Source of the DNA: CAYJAQ01 sp964368275
GTDB lineage: Bacteria > Bacillota_I > Bacilli_A > ML615J-28 > CAG-313
Assembly: GCA_964368275.1 (NCBI GenBank)
Contig: CAYJAQ010000012.1
Span: forward strand, 1-33,145
DNA length: 33,145 nucleotides
Reading direction: 5' to 3'
The notes below the pieces were generated by a model, which did no database searches, was not told the DNA's origin, and was given only the letters and a program-made list of their open reading frames with translations. A program made the translations under genes and the position numbers. Of the stretch, positions 8,479 to 16,572 are shown one piece after another (the stretch's first letter is position 1; every line of letters begins with the position of its first letter).

Positions 8479-9753
8479 CTATGAAAGTGATATTTGATTA
8501 ATTTTAGTTAAGAAACGAACTGTTTCTTTGTATTTTCCCAAGCTATAACTCGTTTGGGCAAATTCAGCAACCGCGAAACTGTCGTAAAAGAAGTGATACT
8601 CTTCGGCTAACCGCGGTAAAAGAATTGTTTTCAAGTATGAGAATGTGCGATTATAACTATATTGTTCAATTTTCTCACGTACATATTCAATTACTTCCCC
8701 ATATAAAGCATTATAGGCTTTTACGGGGTTGGCTTTTATCTTAGTCAAGAAATCAACCATTTCATTAAAATCATTTTTTCTAATCAAAGTAACTGCTTCT
8801 AGTGCCAGTAAGCGATCACTACAAGACACTTTGTTAATTACCTTTAGCGCTTCGTTATAATCATTTAGATTATTGTAGATAATTCCCACATAATAGCAAT
8901 ATGCCTCAGCATCAGCAGGATTAGTGAAATCAATCAAGTCATTAATCTCTGATAGCTCATCGTGTATATTTTCAACATATTTAATATCATAGAAAGTTAA
9001 GCCTTGCAAGCGGTGCATAATCTTGCGTTTCATTATTAGCTCAATGTAATGACTCTTTTCAAGTTTACCTAAGCATTTAGCAAAAAGGGTTTCTTCCCCT
9101 AAAGCGTAATAAATATCAACTGAAAGATCTAACACTGCCGTTTTCAGCAATTCATCTTCATAATCTAGTTTTACTAAAGTTCTAATTTGTTCAACGGCTG
9201 CAATTGTTTGATTAGTTTTATATAAATATAGCGTATTAATAAATACTAATAAACTAAGTTCTTCTTTTGTTAAAGTGTTACGTACTCTTTCTAGTTTTTC
9301 TAAAAGCAGTTTAGCCTCATCTAAATTATCTAAGACAATATTTCTAAAGAGTAATGCCAGCTCTAGTTCCGTATCGCAGTAAAGATTACCACTTGCGACA
9401 CTCTTGATTTTCTCGTCTAAGTCATTAAAACGACCTAAGAGATAAAACTTCAATAATAAGGGAAAAATGGGGGTTGTTCGCTCAATCTTAATGTCTTCAT
9501 ATACTAATTGCAATTTAGCAAATAGACTTTGAAAATAATACTCATCAACATCGACTTGACAATTTTCAATTTTGGATAAATAACTAGGACTACAAATACC
9601 TGACGATACTTCCTCTAATGTGTGATTACTTTCGATGCGTCGGCGTTTCAATAGTTTTGCAAGGTTGTTCTTGCTTTCTCTAACTTCATTGTCATACTTT
9701 TCCTTTAACGTCTTCGTGCTATCATTTGTTGTCAACATATACCCTTTTTTCAT
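8479..9753 (-). CDS. XRE-family regulator with long TPR-like C-terminal domain
   Basis: An N-terminal helix-turn-helix (about residues 31-85, with LAKLLKRRRIESNHTLEEVS and SPSYLSKIE) is followed by about 330 residues of helical, TPR-like sequence. This is the layout of RRNPP-type regulators (Rgg, PlcR, PrgX), whose C-terminal repeats bind short peptides, but no pheromone gene is visible nearby, so peptide sensing is only a possibility. The ATG at 9753 has GAAGGAGGG 6 bases upstream, the strongest ribosome site in this part. It is transcribed alone or runs on into the trmR operon, since no terminator is seen after its stop. Its target is unknown. Confidence 0.82.
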   Translation of the reverse strand: MKKGYMLTTNDSTKTLKEKYDNEVRESKNNLAKLLKRRRIESNHTLEEVSSGICSPSYLSKIENCQVDVDEYYFQSLFAKLQLVYEDIKIERTTPIFPLLLKFYLLGRFNDLDEKIKSVASGNLYCDTELELALLFRNIVLDNLDEAKLLLEKLERVRNTLTKEELSLLVFINTLYLYKTNQTIAAVEQIRTLVKLDYEDELLKTAVLDLSVDIYYALGEETLFAKCLGKLEKSHYIELIMKRKIMHRLQGLTFYDIKYVENIHDELSEINDLIDFTNPADAEAYCYYVGIIYNNLNDYNEALKVINKVSCSDRLLALEAVTLIRKNDFNEMVDFLTKIKANPVKAYNALYGEVIEYVREKIEQYSYNRTFSYLKTILLPRLAEEYHFFYDSFAVAEFAQTSYSLGKYKETVRFLTKINQISLS

Positions 9754-9841
9754 ATGGTACCCTCCTTCAACAATATTTTACACTATTTTCCTTTTTTTGC
9801 ATAGTAATTTGGTTTGCGAAAATTAGCAAAATTAGTAATAG

Positions 9842-9869
9842 AAAAAGCTCCTTATATAATGTAAGGAGC
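9842..9869 (-). terminator. terminator of the gmk-like/metallopeptidase operon
   Basis: Stem gctcctta (9847-9854) / taaggagc (9862-9869) with a 7-base loop is followed on the minus strand by TTTTT (9842-9846). It lies five bases past the metallopeptidase stop codon. Confidence 0.85.
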
Positions 9870-9874
9870 ACATA

Positions 9875-10576
9875 TTATCGATAATCAGTATGATAGGCTG
9901 ATAATTCTTTTTTTAGTTTGCTTTCATTTGGTACAAATCGTTGTAATAGTGTATGATATTCAGTACTATGGTTAGCATGTACTAAATGGGTAAGTTCATG
10001 ATAAACGACATATTCAATATATTTAAGTGGGGTATGAATTAAACTAAGATTAATAATTATCGTGTTTTGTTTGGGATAACAACAACCCCAACGCGATTGG
10101 TATTTTTTAATAGTCAACTTAGGATATTTGTTTAAATATTTTGCCATTTCCTGAAAGCACTTATTTAAAACTTCATTAAACACCATTTCAGCAAGTTCTA
10201 AGCGATATTCTTCAACTATCTTACTAATTGTTTGAAGCGATTCATTCGGTGTATATATATACATCTTATTGCTATCTAGAAGAACGCCACCATGTTTATT
10301 AGTGATAATGACTAATTCATAAGCTTTACCTAAAATGTCATATTTTTCACCACTAACAAATTGATGAGGTGTTTGGTAATACTTAGCATGTTTTTCTAAT
10401 ACCCACTTAATATTTTTAGTAATGAAAGCTTCAACTTGTTCAAAGTCATTTAAGTTAACACAACTGATATTTAAGATCCCATAGCTATTGAAACGAAGAG
10501 CCGTTCTTCGTGACTTGCTTTTCTTTATTATATATGTAATATTATTTTTTTCTAAAATAGCAATTTTTTTATTCAT
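9875..10576 (-). CDS. YgjP-like zinc metallopeptidase domain protein (DUF45)
   Basis: This 233-residue protein has the YgjP/SprT-like DUF45 arrangement. The zinc motif HELTH occupies residues 193-197 and a third ligand, His203, follows in HANHS. The upstream YQSRWGCCYPK segment (about 157-167) corresponds to the conserved SRWGSC region of the family, here with two adjacent Cys. Some relatives are tied to DNA-protein crosslink repair or to restriction systems; the substrate here is unknown. The ATG at 10576 overlaps the end of the upstream kinase gene by 8 bases (ATGAATAA), so the two are coupled. A terminator follows directly. Confidence 0.87.
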   Translation of the reverse strand: MNKKIAILEKNNITYIIKKSKSRRTALRFNSYGILNISCVNLNDFEQVEAFITKNIKWVLEKHAKYYQTPHQFVSGEKYDILGKAYELVIITNKHGGVLLDSNKMYIYTPNESLQTISKIVEEYRLELAEMVFNEVLNKCFQEMAKYLNKYPKLTIKKYQSRWGCCYPKQNTIIINLSLIHTPLKYIEYVVYHELTHLVHANHSTEYHTLLQRFVPNESKLKKELSAYHTDYR

Positions 10577-11108
10577 CTTTAATATAATGAGCGTAAAGAT
10601 TGAAGATTAATTCCGTCATGTCAGATACACTAATATCGACACTGTCAATTACCCAGTCTGCTAAAGCTTCAATATGGGGATTAAAAATAACATCATCATT
10701 TTCTAATCGCTTGCTGATTGATGCTTCTGCATCTCCTCTTCGACGCATTCTTTCCTCTCTGACAACTGGTGGACAGCGTAGATAACAAATCTTTATTCTA
10801 TCTTTAGCTAAACGGCAATATGCCTTTAAACCATCTGGTTCAACGATTAACACCTTGTCGGAATCTAAGTCAACTTTTGCTGTACCATAATAGTTACCAT
10901 TATAGTTAACATATTCTAAGAAAAAATTAGCTTCTATTCGCCGTTCAAATTCGCGCACGCCAATAAAGTGATAATCTCTACCATCAACTTCACCAACCCG
11001 TACACTTCGTGACGTGTAAGTAACTAATTTACGCATGTGATATTTACTAATTAAAAGTTTTGCAACTTCTGTTTTGCCGGAAGCACTTGGCCCTACCAAT
11101 ACTAACAT
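10569..11108 (-). CDS. guanylate kinase-like protein
   Basis: The protein begins MLVLVGPSASGKTE, with the P-loop at residues 6-13, followed by YTSRSVRVGEVDGRDYHF, FLEYVNYNGNYYG and MRRRGDAEASISKRL. These match the nucleotide-binding, GMP-binding and lid parts of guanylate kinase, which phosphorylates GMP to GDP. The stretch that normally reads like LLDIDVQGA is replaced by LIVEPDGLKAY, so it may be a diverged paralogue rather than the essential Gmk. I chose the ATG at 11108 (179 residues) because AGAGG precedes it by 7 bases and the -10 box lies between it and an in-frame ATG at 11153. It is the first gene of a pair with the YgjP-like peptidase. Confidence 0.82.
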   Translation of the reverse strand: MLVLVGPSASGKTEVAKLLISKYHMRKLVTYTSRSVRVGEVDGRDYHFIGVREFERRIEANFFLEYVNYNGNYYGTAKVDLDSDKVLIVEPDGLKAYCRLAKDRIKICYLRCPPVVREERMRRRGDAEASISKRLENDDVIFNPHIEALADWVIDSVDISVSDMTELIFNLYAHYIKDE

Positions 11109-11133
11109 CTTATAACCTCTTTTCTGCAGTTCC

Positions 11134-11139
11134 ATTATA
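11134..11139 (-). promoter_or_regulatory. extended -10 promoter of the gmk-like gene
   Basis: TGATATAAT on the minus strand matches an extended -10 (TGnTATAAT) and has no good -35. Transcription would start about 20 bases before the ATG at 11108. Confidence 0.6.
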
Positions 11140-11251
11140 TCATAAATCAACAAATTATTTCTAAAATTTATTAATTTTTTAATATCTTCATGCTTTTTCT
11201 AGGTGTACAAATAGTTTAGCCCATTGTCTTCAATATCTCTGGACCATTTAT

Positions 11252-11284
11252 AAAGAAAAATAATGCTTCGCAAAAAGCATTATT
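11252..11284 (-). terminator. terminator of tig-clpX-lon operon
   Basis: Stem aataatgctt (11259-11268) / aagcattatt (11275-11284) with a 6-base loop is followed on the minus strand by TTTTCTTTA. It lies 28 bases past the lon stop codon. Confidence 0.8.
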
Positions 11285-11312
11285 CTTTATAACTAGTTCT
11301 TATTTTCTTGTT

Positions 11313-13637
11313 TTATTTTTTAAGTGCATACTTTACAGCGTCATCAATGGTAAGAATTGGGATAATCTCAAGTGCATTTTTAACACTATCTGGTACTTCA
11401 TCTAAATCCTTAATATTTTCTTTTGGAATTAAAATGGTCGTCAAGCCACTGCGATGAGCAGCGATACTTTTTTCACGTACACCACCAATTGGCAAAACGC
11501 GACCTCGTAAAGTAATTTCACCCGTCATACCAACATTATGCAAAACTTGGCGTTTAGCTAGTGCTGATATTAAAGCAATAGCAATCGTAACACCTGCTGA
11601 TGGACCATCCTTAGGGATAGCACCTTCAGGTACATGGATATGAATATCATTTTCTTTAAATACTTTAAAGGGAATATCAAAGCGCTCAGCATTAGTCTTG
11701 ACATAACTTAATGCTGCTTGTGCAGATTCCTTCATGACATCACCAAGTTGGCCAGTTAGCACTAGTTTGCCATCGCCTTTATAATCAGTAACTTCTATTG
11801 AAAGGGTATCGCCACCATATTGTGTATAAGCAAGCCCAGTTACTACGCCAATCTCATCATTTTTTTCAGCGAGATTATGGGTAAAACGTGGTTTGCCTAA
11901 ATATTCTTCTAGCGAGTCTACGTCAATATCAACACGAGTTACTTCACCAATTAGAATCTTTTTAATGGCTTTTCGAATAATACTACCTAAGTAACGTTCC
12001 AAATCACGAACACCAGATTCACGCGTATAGCCTTGAATAATGGTATAGATTGATTGATCACTGATACTAAAATCTTCTGGTTTTAAGCCATGAAGGGCTA
12101 ATTGTTTTGGTAGTAAATGCCGCTTAGCAATTTCAAACTTTTCATACTCGGTATAACTTGATAATTCAACAATCTCCATTCGGTCACGAAGTGGTTCAGG
12201 AATATTGCCAAGATAATTTGCTGTAGCAATGAAGAAAACTTTTGATAAGTCATAAGGCTCTTCAAGATAATGATCACTAAAGTAGCGGTTTTGTTCTCCA
12301 TCGAGAACTTCAAGCATAGCACTTGTTGGGTCACCTTTATAATCACTGCTCATCTTATCAACTTCATCAAGTAAGAAAACTGGATTAACTGTACCAGCTT
12401 TAGCCATACCTTGTAAAATACGCCCTGGCAAAGCACCAATATAAGTACGACGATGGCCACGAATCTCTGATTCATCTTTTACGCCACCTAAGGCTTGTTT
12501 AACAAAGTTTTTATTTAAAGCGTGAGCAACTGAGTTAGCTAAACTCGTTTTACCAACACCTGGAGGACCTACTAAGCAAAGAATAGCTTGTGGATTCTTC
12601 TTTGTCATAATCTTAACTGCTAAATACTCGAGAATACGTTCCTTAACCTTTTCTAAGCCATAGTGATCATGGTCTAAAACTTCTTTAGCTTTTGTGATAT
12701 CATTACAATCTTCGGATTCTTCATGCCATGGCAAGCTTAATACAAAGTCAATGTAAGTGCGGATAATACCACCTTCTGGTGAATTAGATGAAGCACTCGC
12801 ATAACGATTTAATTCATTTAATAGCTTCTTTTCAAACTCTTCTGGTAGTTTAGCATTCTTTATCTTTTTACGTAGTTCTTCAATATCCGTTTCCTTTTTA
12901 GCCTTATCACCAAGTTCGTCTTGGATAACTTTCATCTTCTCTCGTAAATAATACTCTTTCTGACTTTCATTAATATTCTTTTTAACTTCTTGTTCAATCT
13001 CACCTTCAATTTGAGCAAAGTATTGTTGACGTTTAATATCTTCTAATAACATTTGTAAACGATCATTAGTATCAAGGGTATTTAAATACTTAAGTTTAGA
13101 TGAATAATCAGTTTTCAAATTATATGCAAGAATATCCGAAAGAGCTTCAGCAGTAACGCCTTTACCTAAAGTAGCAATTACTTCTTGATTTTCAAACGAG
13201 AACTTCGTTTTATCAGAAGTTAATTCATTAACAACAAGATTAAGTAAAGGATACTCTTTTTGAATATCACTTTGAGTAGATGGCATTGTTTCAATATTTA
13301 CCAATAAGCTTGGTTTCTTTTCCACATAATCAAGAACTTTACATCTAACGATTGCTTGGAACTTCACACGTTTAATACTGTTAGGCACAGTCATATTCAT
13401 AATAACCCGAGCCACTACAGCAATATTGTTAATATCATCATCAGTAGGTACTTCAACTGTTGGATTTTTTTGAACTAAAAGTACTACGTAGTTTTGATAT
13501 TGTTCAGCTAGTTTTAAAGCTTTTAGACTTTCATTTCGTCCAACATCAAGACGTATCTCGTTATATGGTAAAGGTACAACACCCCTTACCGCGATTGCTG
13601 GCAATTGGGCATTAATTATTTCAGTTGGGGAAAACAT
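11313..13637 (-). CDS. lon: ATP-dependent protease Lon (LonA type)
   Basis: Lon is a homohexameric cytoplasmic protease that unfolds and degrades damaged and regulatory proteins. From the ATG at 13637 it has 774 residues. The N-terminal substrate-binding domain (LPAIAVRGVVPLPYNEIRLDVGR) covers about 10-200 and a long helical linker about 200-300. Walker A GPPGVGKT lies at 357-364, followed by Walker B FLLDEVDKM. The C-terminal protease has the Ser680/Lys723 dyad in KDGPSAG and REKSIAAHRSG. The start is set by AAAGGAG 8 bases upstream; an ATG at 13655 contains that site and overlaps clpX by one base. It is the last gene of the operon with tig and clpX, an order also seen in Bacillus. Confidence 0.97.
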   Translation of the reverse strand: MFSPTEIINAQLPAIAVRGVVPLPYNEIRLDVGRNESLKALKLAEQYQNYVVLLVQKNPTVEVPTDDDINNIAVVARVIMNMTVPNSIKRVKFQAIVRCKVLDYVEKKPSLLVNIETMPSTQSDIQKEYPLLNLVVNELTSDKTKFSFENQEVIATLGKGVTAEALSDILAYNLKTDYSSKLKYLNTLDTNDRLQMLLEDIKRQQYFAQIEGEIEQEVKKNINESQKEYYLREKMKVIQDELGDKAKKETDIEELRKKIKNAKLPEEFEKKLLNELNRYASASSNSPEGGIIRTYIDFVLSLPWHEESEDCNDITKAKEVLDHDHYGLEKVKERILEYLAVKIMTKKNPQAILCLVGPPGVGKTSLANSVAHALNKNFVKQALGGVKDESEIRGHRRTYIGALPGRILQGMAKAGTVNPVFLLDEVDKMSSDYKGDPTSAMLEVLDGEQNRYFSDHYLEEPYDLSKVFFIATANYLGNIPEPLRDRMEIVELSSYTEYEKFEIAKRHLLPKQLALHGLKPEDFSISDQSIYTIIQGYTRESGVRDLERYLGSIIRKAIKKILIGEVTRVDIDVDSLEEYLGKPRFTHNLAEKNDEIGVVTGLAYTQYGGDTLSIEVTDYKGDGKLVLTGQLGDVMKESAQAALSYVKTNAERFDIPFKVFKENDIHIHVPEGAIPKDGPSAGVTIAIALISALAKRQVLHNVGMTGEITLRGRVLPIGGVREKSIAAHRSGLTTILIPKENIKDLDEVPDSVKNALEIIPILTIDDAVKYALKK

Positions 13638-13654
13638 ACACATCTCTCCTTTCA

Positions 13655-14845
13655 TTATATTTTTTCTTTTTGATAGTTGTTATATATGTTATTGTTTATC
13701 ATCTTTTCGGTTATCACAACTTGACCATTATGATTGTATTTATCAATGTCAAACATCACATCAAGCATAATATTCTCAATAATGCGTCTTAAAGAACGAG
13801 CACCATTATGATCATTCATTGCAAGATGGGCAATAGTGTCAAGGGCCGCAGCCGTAAAGGTCAAATCAATATCATCTAGTTTTAACAATTCCTGGTATTG
13901 CTTTAAGATCGCATTTTGAGGTTTTGTTAGAATGTCTTTCAAATCTGTTAATGATAGCTGCTCAAGTTTTACAATTACCGGTAAACGGCCTAATAGTTCA
14001 GGCGTAATACCATACTTAATTAATTGTTTAGTTGACAAATCAGCGTTTTCTTTTTTTCCGGAGATTAAACCAACCTGGGTAGCTTTCGTATGGATATCTA
14101 ATCCCTCAAAGGCCCCAGCACAAATAAATAAAACTTCTGAAGTATCAAAAGTAATATATTCTTGGTAGGGGTGCTTTCTGCCACCTTGGGGTGGAACATT
14201 TATAATGCCACCTTCTAAGATTTTCAGCAATGAATTTTGCACACCTTCGCCAGATACATCACGAGTGATTGAGACATTTTCACCTTTGCGTGAAAGTTTG
14301 TCTATTTCATCAATAAAGACAATCCCTTTTTCCGCACGGGCTTTATCATAATCAGCATTTTGTAACAATCTGAGTAAAATATTTTCAACATCTTCGCCAA
14401 CATAACCAGCTTCTGTATAAACAGTAGCATCGCAAATTGCGAAGGGAACCTTAATAATTTCAGCCATCGTTTTAGCAAGCAGCGTCTTACCTGAACCGGT
14501 CGGTCCAATCATCAAAATATTAGACTTTTCGAGTTTTGCTTTACGATGATGAATTTTTTTATAATGATTGTAAAGGGCAACTGCTAAAACTTTCTTAGCA
14601 TTTTCTTGACCAACTACTACTTCACTAAGCTTTTCATATATCTCACGTGGATTAGTTTTTGGTAGCTTAAACGGCTTTCGGCGCTCAATTTCATTATTAA
14701 TTTCTTCATCAATTCCCATTATATGATAATAGATATCGATACAATTCCCGCAGATTGTTGCATCAATACCTACCATTGAGTTTAATTCTTCACCTATTTC
14801 TATTCCACAAAAAGAACACTTTGAGTGATTGTTTGTTTTACTCAT
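13655..14845 (-). CDS. clpX: ClpX, ATPase subunit of the ClpXP protease
   Basis: ClpX is an AAA+ unfoldase that feeds substrates to ClpP. The N-terminal zinc-binding domain has Cys10, Cys13, Cys32 and Cys35. Walker A GPTGSGKT is at 114-121 and Walker B reads IVFIDEIDKL. The pore loop GYVGED, the RKH loop in GRKHPYQEY and the sensor-2 GARSLRR are present. The VGL in TQVGLISGKK fits the ClpP-docking loop rule, although no clpP lies in this window. I chose the ATG at 14845 (396 residues), which has GGAG 9 bases upstream; an ATG at 14860 overlaps that site. It sits between tig and lon. A hairpin after tig can hide its ribosome site. Confidence 0.96.
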   Translation of the reverse strand: MSKTNNHSKCSFCGIEIGEELNSMVGIDATICGNCIDIYYHIMGIDEEINNEIERRKPFKLPKTNPREIYEKLSEVVVGQENAKKVLAVALYNHYKKIHHRKAKLEKSNILMIGPTGSGKTLLAKTMAEIIKVPFAICDATVYTEAGYVGEDVENILLRLLQNADYDKARAEKGIVFIDEIDKLSRKGENVSITRDVSGEGVQNSLLKILEGGIINVPPQGGRKHPYQEYITFDTSEVLFICAGAFEGLDIHTKATQVGLISGKKENADLSTKQLIKYGITPELLGRLPVIVKLEQLSLTDLKDILTKPQNAILKQYQELLKLDDIDLTFTAAALDTIAHLAMNDHNGARSLRRIIENIMLDVMFDIDKYNHNGQVVITEKMINNNIYNNYQKEKI

Positions 14846-14853
14846 TTCATCAC

Positions 14854-14874
14854 ACTCCATATTTATTATGGAGT
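14854..14874 (-). promoter_or_regulatory. hairpin covering the clpX ribosome-binding site
   Basis: Stem actccat (14854-14860) / atggagt (14868-14874) has a 7-base loop. On the minus-strand transcript the distal arm contains the GGAG of clpX. No U-run follows in that direction, so this is not a terminator for tig. It could tune clpX translation relative to tig. Confidence 0.5.
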
Positions 14875-14897
14875 TTTTAAACTAATTTATACGTTTA

Positions 14898-16461
14898 CTA
14901 TTTTGCAGCCTTAGGTGCAGCTTTCTTTGCAGGAGCTTTTTTTGCTGGTGCTTCTTTTGCAGCTTTAGGAGCAGCTTTTTTAGCAGGAGCTTTCTTTGCT
15001 GGTGCTTCTTNNNNNNNNNNNNNNNNNNNNNNNNNNNNNNNNNNNNNNNNNNNNNNNNNNNNNNNNNNNNNNNNNNNNNNNNNNNNNNNNNNNNNNNNNN
15101 NNNNNNNNNNGAGCTTTCTTTGCTGGTGCTTCTTTTGCAGCTTTAGGAGCAGCTTTTTTAGCAGGTGCCTTTTTAGCATCGCCTAATACAGCATTATCTT
15201 TTAATAATTCAATAACTTTTTGTTGTTCCATACGATATGCTAAGTCATCAACTTTAATTGATTCTTTAACTTTCTTCAAATCAACTTTATTTTCATCAGC
15301 AATTTTTTGAAGTTCTGCTTCTAATTCTGCAGGTGTAATACTAATACCTTCTGCTTCGGCAATCTTTGTTAATACTAAATCTGATTTGATACGTTTTTCA
15401 GCAATCTCACGAACCTTTTGACCAAATGTTTCTTCAGTATATCCCATATATTGTAAATATAGTTCATAAGGAATCTTATATTGATCAGCTTGTTTTTTAG
15501 CATTATCTTTCATTTCATTTGCGTAATCTTCAATTACACATTCAGGTAAATTGATAGTAGTGTTTTGACAAACTTTATCAATTAGGCTATTTACTAAATG
15601 TTCTTCATATGCATTAGCTTTTTGGGTATTTAGGTTATTTGTAACATAAGCACGATAGCTTGGAATATCTTCAACATTTTCAAGTTCTAATTCTTTAACA
15701 AAATCATCAGTTAATTCTGGTGTTACTTTATTCTTTACTTCATGAACTGTTACCTTAAAAGTTGCATCTTTACCAGCAAGTTCAGCATGATAATCTTTAG
15801 GGAAAGTAACCTTTACATCAACATTCTCGCCAGCTTTTACACCAACAAGTTGTTCTTCAAAACCAGGAATAAATGAATGAGATCCTAATTCAAGTGGATA
15901 GTTCTCACCTTTACCACCTTCGAAAGCAACTTCATCAATAAAGCCTTCAAAATCAATAACAACAGTATCACCATTTTCAGCAGGTGTTTCTTTTAAAACA
16001 TTCTCAGCTTTTTCAGCTAAAGTTTTAGCAATTTCAGCTTCAACTTCTTCTAAAGTAGCTTCTTTATCTAATGGTTTAACATTAACGCCTTTATATTCGC
16101 CTAAAGTGAATTCTGGCATAACATCAACTGTTGCTGTATAAGTGAAACCTTTATCATGTGATACTTCTTTAAAATCTAAATCAATTTCAGGTTGATTTAC
16201 GATATGTACATTATTTTCAGAAATAGCTTTAATATAAGAATCATTCATCGCAAAGTTAACAGCTTCTTCATATAAGCTTTCATAACCAAAACGATTGATG
16301 AATAAACTCTTAGGCATCTTGCCTGGTCTAAAGCCATCAACTTTTACTTCTTTTACAACTTTTTCAAAAGCTCTGTCTAAAGCCACTTGAAATTCTTCTT
16401 TTGAAACTTCAATAGTTAGTTTTACTTTATTATCAGTAATTTTTTCTACTAATACACTCAT
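14898..16461 (-). CDS. tig: trigger factor with Ala/Lys/Pro repeat tail, interrupted by a sequence gap
   Basis: Trigger factor is the ribosome-bound chaperone and prolyl isomerase. The ribosome-docking signature GFRPGKMP is at residues 43-50, the FKBP-type isomerase domain at about 150-245 and the helical chaperone arms reach about 425. From residue 429 a tail of 18-residue units (EAPAKKAPAKKAAPKAAK) follows. A 100-N gap (15011-15110) lies inside it. Because 100 is not a multiple of 3, the frame appears to shift across the gap, but the tail on the far side continues the same repeat and ends at TAG 14898-14900; I therefore treat it as one gene. The ATG at 16461 has GGAGG 9 bases upstream. The core is certain; the tail length is unknown. 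Such a tail is not part of standard trigger factor and resembles histone H1/HupB-type basic tails. Confidence 0.93.
14901..15177 (-). repeat. 54-bp tandem coding repeat in the trigger factor tail
   Basis: Two full 54-base units lie at 14901-14954 and 14955-15008, and a part unit and a further related unit lie beyond the gap (15111-15177). Each encodes 18 residues rich in Ala, Lys and Pro. The units differ at only a few third positions, which suggests recent expansion and explains why assembly failed here. Confidence 0.9.
15011..15110. other. 100-N assembly gap
   Basis: Exactly 100 undetermined bases sit within the trigger factor repeat. The round number indicates a scaffolding placeholder. 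Fitting the flanking repeat phase predicts a true missing length of 30 + 54n bases if the units are perfect, not 100. Confidence 0.95.
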
Positions 16462-16500
16462 TTTTAAAATCCTCCGAATGTTTAAATTTACTACTGTCTT

Positions 16501-16529
16501 ATTATACCAAATTTTTCATAATTTAGCAA
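16501..16529 (-). promoter_or_regulatory. promoter of tig-clpX-lon operon
   Basis: TTGCTA (16524-16529) and TATAAT (16501-16506) on the minus strand are 17 bases apart, 40 bases before the tig start. No CIRCE or CtsR-like operator was noticed around it. Confidence 0.8.
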
Positions 16530-16572
16530 GGGGAACGCAAAATAAATAGATATTTAAAGATGTTTAGAAATA

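Noticed and set aside
9635..9826. Small plus-strand hydrophobic frame that might be a pheromone peptide for the XRE regulator
   Set aside because: It is antisense to the HTH coding region and its sequence is explained as the complement of that domain; no ribosome site is seen.
11154..11250. Possible small RNA or riboswitch between lon and the gmk-like gene
   Set aside because: Apart from the -10 box and the lon terminator, I see no stable conserved-looking structure.
14898..15179. Separate Leu/Lys-rich small protein reading through the N gap
   Set aside because: Its N-terminal half is a wrong-frame reading of the trigger factor repeat, caused by the 100-N placeholder. Only the part after the gap is real, as the trigger factor tail.
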